From Rhizophagus irregularis (Eukaryota; Glomeromycota; Glomeromycetes; Glomerales; Glomeraceae): a DNA stretch of 64,000 nt. Of this stretch, positions 60,397-64,000 are shown one piece after another (the first letter of the stretch is position 1; each line of letters starts with the position of its first letter). The stretch lies in contig NC_089441.1 of the NCBI RefSeq assembly GCF_026210795.1, positions 3,844,001 through 3,908,000 on the forward strand. Reading direction: 5' to 3'. A program made the position numbers and the translations under genes. Below the pieces are notes generated by a model. That model was not told the DNA's origin and did not search any database. It saw nothing but the letters and a program-made list of their open reading frames with translations.

Positions 60397-61533
60397 ATGT
60401 CTCGTGCACGTACTTCAGACGATATTTGGTAGGCAAGGATTTTTGATAGGCTTGACGAGTTTTTACATAACTACCCGAAATTACCAAAAAACTCGGTAAC
60501 AGAGAGCAAGAGCAGGTAAGTGTATGAGAGTATTTCTTTATTTACTTAAGTACCACTTAATGTTGACTTTGTATGGAATGCAGTTTGCCTCTCCACATTG
60601 GTTCTAAAGTAACAATCAAAAATTATAACACCTTCCTTCACCATTACGGATCAAGTGGATACAAGTTTCGGTTTAATTTAAACAGTGACAATACAACTGG
60701 CGAAGTGTATATAATTGGTATGACCTCAACCGCGCATGAGGATATTATTATTCGACTTCAAGAATTTTTTAAAGTTCCTAATAATGGCGTTGTTGATGAT
60801 CCCCCAATAATAGTCACTGGTCAAGTTCGTAAGTGAATATATTCTATTTTGCTTCTTTTATTGAATTTTCAATATTCTCATGGTCTTTTCATATAGTTCA
60901 CTATGTGCCTGGTGGAACTAGGGTTGAAACAGCTCCTGATGCTTGTGTACTTCCAAGTGTGGCATTTGTTCCAAAACCTGCCGCTTCCACTGTAATACCT
61001 CGTCCTCCTGGTGATAAATGTGTATGTTGAGTTTGATGTGTATTATTGTATTGTTGTTTTTTTGTGATTTTCATTATTATGATTCATATAGGGAAATCCA
61101 CATGCACGGATAATGTGTGAGGTAGCTGTAGGCCAAAGTGTTGGTGAATTGGGACGAAAGTGCTTATCTTGGATGCGAGAGCCATACGTCCGTGCTGTCA
61201 TTAACATCAAGATCTTAGAACCAATACTAAACATGCGAGAGCCCACAACCGGTTATTATTACAGAACAATGACGGTATATATTATTTATTGTTCAATAAT
61301 ACAAAGTTAAGCATGTAGTTTCTTATCTGATTAGTTTGTTTTTTAAATATTAGGCCAAACTTTACCGTCAAGGAATGCTAGTACAACGTTGGGATTTTGG
61401 GAACATTAAAAAATATTCAGGTGACCCTATCACTGATCCTCCCGGTTACAATGCGCCAAACTTGGCAGCTTATCAGATAACTATCATCGGGAAATATTTA
61501 ATGTGCAATTTATGCATAAAAAAATCGCAATAA
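60397..61533 (+). pseudogene. Uma2-like (PD-(D/E)XK-fold) gene with an early in-frame stop
   Basis: Five exons can be drawn: 60397-60515, 60584-60828, 60897-61021, 61092-61274 and 61354-61533, with matching phases. The first exon reads MSRARTSDDIW and then meets TAG at 60430-60432; the frame afterwards continues coherently. Later exons show a Uma2-like plan: GEVYIIGMTSTAHEDIIIRL, PDACVLPSVAFVPKP, GNPHARIMCEVAVGQSVGEL, EPYVRAVINIKILEP. The PD ... E-x-V pair fits the PD-(D/E)XK nuclease fold used by Uma2/DUF820 proteins, though the final Lys is not seen. Such genes are numerous in AM fungi (recollection). The intact exons suggest a recently silenced copy; translation from a downstream ATG, for example within exon 2 at 60573, is possible. 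Confidence 0.6.
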
Positions 61534-62486
61534 ATGCACAAAATCTTGCTGAAATTACTAGTTATTATTTGCATATTTAATAATGTAAATTTATTGTTCA
61601 GTATTTTGTACATTTTTGTGTAAATATTTTGTACATTTCTAAGCAATAAATTGTATAAATTTAACCAAATTTATTACGCATTTACAATCTACTAATCTAT
61701 TCACTTGTATTATATATTAACTGTAATACATTACAATTCTTTGTTTATTCGTCCTGTAATGTATTCTATAAATAAATATTATTAATTAATGTAATTAATG
61801 TGTAAAAATTTCTATAAGAAACTTAAAATTAATACTTGCCTCTAACTTTTTCATAATTCTGATAATGTATTCAGATTTACAACTCATTCCATCATAATCT
61901 TTATGTAAAATAAAATAACAAATTGTCATTGCAAAGATTCTATCATTTGAAGTAAATTCAGAAGGTCAAACACGTATAATAATTTCATCTTGATAAGTAT
62001 GATTAGTATCTTGATAAGTTTTACTCAATTTTTTGAGACATTTACAAGTTGATTTACTGCATTTCCAATCATAGATCACCTTGCTATCAAGAGTAGCATT
62101 AAGTTTTTGAATATTGGGAGAGAATACTTCAAAAAGTCTATTTTTTAATAGAGGCAATAGTGCTTGTATGAAAATCTCAAATAACTTTCTTTAACTAGAT
62201 TTTAGAAATGATAAAATACAAATATTAAATAATATATATATTTATTTTAAAATAAATTTACATACTGCGCCTATAATTGCATTTTGGAATATAATTTCCC
62301 ATTGATTATTCTTCTTTAATTCTTTCATCCTTTCTGGCTGCAATTATTTTAGAACTTTTTCAGAGTAGGCTTTATATTCTTGAATGGTTGGATATTTGGT
62401 ATATTTAAGAATTTGATCTTTAATTGTATCATTATTAGAAAATACAAGGATATATTATATGAAGAAGCTGAAATAGAAGAAGATGA
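61534..62486. other. Spacer with a small relic
   Basis: About 950 bp AT-rich. A short minus-strand frame at 61966-62157 (WKCSKSTCKCLKKLSKTYQD region) resembles a worn coding remnant of unknown origin. No live gene. Confidence 0.4.
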
Positions 62487-63005
62487 ACCAAGAGAAAAAA
62501 AGCTAAGAACGCCAAGCTTGAGGCTGAAAAAGCTGAGATTGAGGCCAGGAATGCTGAACTTCTAAAGCAGGTTATGGAGAAAGATGCCAAGCGTGATGCT
62601 GAAAATGCCAAACTTGGGGCCACAATCGAGGAGTTGAAATCTGAGAATGCTGAGCTTAGAGATCGTGTCATGAAAGTGGAACAGAACCAGGTACAAAATG
62701 ATTCAAAGGGAAATATTACCCTTAACAATAACTCATCTAACTTCAATTTGGATGCGGTCCATCATGAAAAACCGTTAGAGGAGAAAGAGATGGATAATTT
62801 CTTGCTTGAGGCTCATAAGAAAATCGTTAGTAGTGAAATAAAGCAATGCAATAAGGAGCGCCAAGCTGATAGAAAGAAACTTAGTAAAGCAAAGCAAGCA
62901 TCTCTTAACCAAGATCAAGAATCTGACACCAGGTTAAGGATGGCGCTGAAATTGCTTTTCCAAATCTGCAGTATTGCGGATTTAAGAATTGAATTGTGCA
63001 TATGA
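62487..63005 (+). pseudogene. Coiled-coil protein fragment lacking its start
   Basis: Open frame of 172 codons: repeated AKLEAEKAEIEARNAELL then ENAKLGATIEELKSENAELR, a heptad coiled coil, followed by a Gln/Asn segment and EEKEMDNFLLEAHKKIV. No ATG precedes the coil in this register for the first 29 codons, so the 5' part seems lost. The frame ends just at the start of the tandem repeat below. Confidence 0.5.
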
Positions 63006-63285
63006 GTCCGCATATCCGCAATGAATCCGCAAATCTGCAATGAATCCGCAAATCAATACTGTATCGCAAATCCGCAATGAATCCGCAAGTCCGTAATGAA
63101 TCTGCAAATCAATACTGTATCGCAAATCTGCAATGAATCCGCAAGTCCGTAATGAATCCGCAAATCAATACTGTATCGCAAATCCGCAATGAATCTGCAA
63201 GTTTGCAATAAATCCGCAAATCAATACTGTATCGCAAATCCGCAATGAATCCGTAAATCAATACTGTATCGCAAATCCGCAATGT
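63006..63285. repeat. Minisatellite 1: about 56-bp units built from a 12-bp subunit
   Basis: The phrase ATCAATACTGTATCGCAAAT recurs at intervals of about 55-57 bp (the last interval is about 37 bp). Between copies, AATCCGCAATGA-type 12-mers with C/T and A/G drift fill the unit. Confidence 0.8.
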
Positions 63286-63515
63286 TAAATAAAATAATAT
63301 CAAGTAAAAAACCATCAATTCAAAATAAAGAATTCGTCATCCCGACATATTAAAAATTGTTGAAATTAGAAGTGTTATTTTTATAATTTTTTTTTGTCAA
63401 AGTTATTATACTGAATTAAACATACTATTTATTCATCACAATCAACTTCGTCTGATTTGATGATATCATGCTATACCAAGACTTCTTTGATTCAATTTTA
63501 TACACTTTTTACTCG

Positions 63516-63870
63516 TAATATTTCTGGACAATTTTGTCCACTTTTTTTCTATCATTTTTGGACATCCATCGCTTCTGGACAATTTTGTCCACTTTTTTTT
63601 CTATCATTTTTGGACATCCATCGCTTCTGGACAATTTTGTCCACTTTTTTTTCTATCATTTTTGGACATCCATCGCTTCTGGACAATTTTGTCCACTTTT
63701 TTTTCTATCATTTTTGGACATATCGCTTCTGGACAATTTTGTCCACTTTTTTTCTATCATTTTTGGACATCCATCGCTTCTGGACAATTTTGTCCACTTT
63801 TTTTTCTTGTATCATTTCTGGTCACCTTATTCCTCGTATTGTTTCTGGACAATTTTGTTCAATTTTTCTC
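63516..63870. repeat. Minisatellite 2: about 51-52-bp unit, six copies plus a worn seventh
   Basis: Each unit starts TTCTGGACAATTTTGTCCAC and continues with a T-run, CTATCATTTTTGGACA and TCCATCGC. T-run length varies by one base, so successive units shift frame. On the plus strand the three forward frames stay open across much of the array, which produces spurious overlapping open frames. Confidence 0.85.
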
Positions 63871-64000
63871 TTTGTTCAGTTAAATTTACAAATTTTCACA
63901 TTATTGAAATTTAAACTTCACAATTTACAATTAGGCGTGATCTTAATCAATTAACATCTTGTACTACTAAATCAAACTTTAAAACGATATTGATGACAAA

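Noticed and set aside
63457-63954. Long open frames over the second minisatellite
   Set aside because: All three plus-strand frames stay open through the same repeat and the peptides are repetitive readings of a 51-52-bp unit whose length is not a multiple of three.

Overview
The window looks like a piece of an arbuscular mycorrhizal fungus genome (Glomeromycotina, Rhizophagus-like). This is an inference from very AT-rich DNA, host genes cut by many short GT..AG introns, MATH-BTB and BTB-TLDc proteins, a Uma2-like nuclease family member, and heavy local tandem duplication with many decayed copies. No similarity search was possible. Gene models were built by hand: conserved protein motifs were joined across introns in matching phase.

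Layout. 0-11 kb is housekeeping: an RPAP2/Rtr1-type CTD phosphatase (minus, runs off the left edge), an unknown membrane protein (minus), a MATH-BTB adaptor (plus), the proteasome ubiquitin receptor Rpn13 in ten exons (plus) and a CorA/Mnr2-type Mg2+ transporter in seven exons (plus). 11.9-14.7 kb holds a small Cys/His-rich protein and a three-exon secreted cysteine-rich protein. 12.4-31.5 kb is a region of nested duplications. A block carrying secreted-protein gene relics, COA3 and PHO13 (head to head) and an epimerase gene is present twice. The junction truncates one epimerase copy and also carries a polyadenylated retroposed insertion with 17-bp target-site duplications. Two full epimerase genes follow.

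31.5-47 kb is gene-poor. It carries a small coiled-coil gene and a lineage of at least three intact genes plus two relics. Each intact gene has a Cys/His-rich N-terminus, a conserved globular domain, an invariant 58-bp second exon and a variable tail. In two members the tail is built of 18-bp repeats encoding a hexapeptide (D-A-F-D-V-x). This family is the least explained system in the window.

47-58.2 kb holds a VIT-VWA protein with an FG-repeat-like tail, a seven-exon HIT hydrolase, and two convergent BTB-TLDc genes. 58.7-64 kb holds a nuclear-looking charged coiled-coil protein followed by an 18-bp perfect palindrome, a Uma2-like nuclease-fold gene with an early in-frame stop, a coiled-coil relic, and two minisatellites.

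The housekeeping genes work in separate pathways (transcription, proteasome, Mg2+ transport, cytochrome oxidase assembly, metabolite repair, nucleotide hydrolysis). No operon-like functional grouping is seen. What links neighbours is duplication history rather than pathway.
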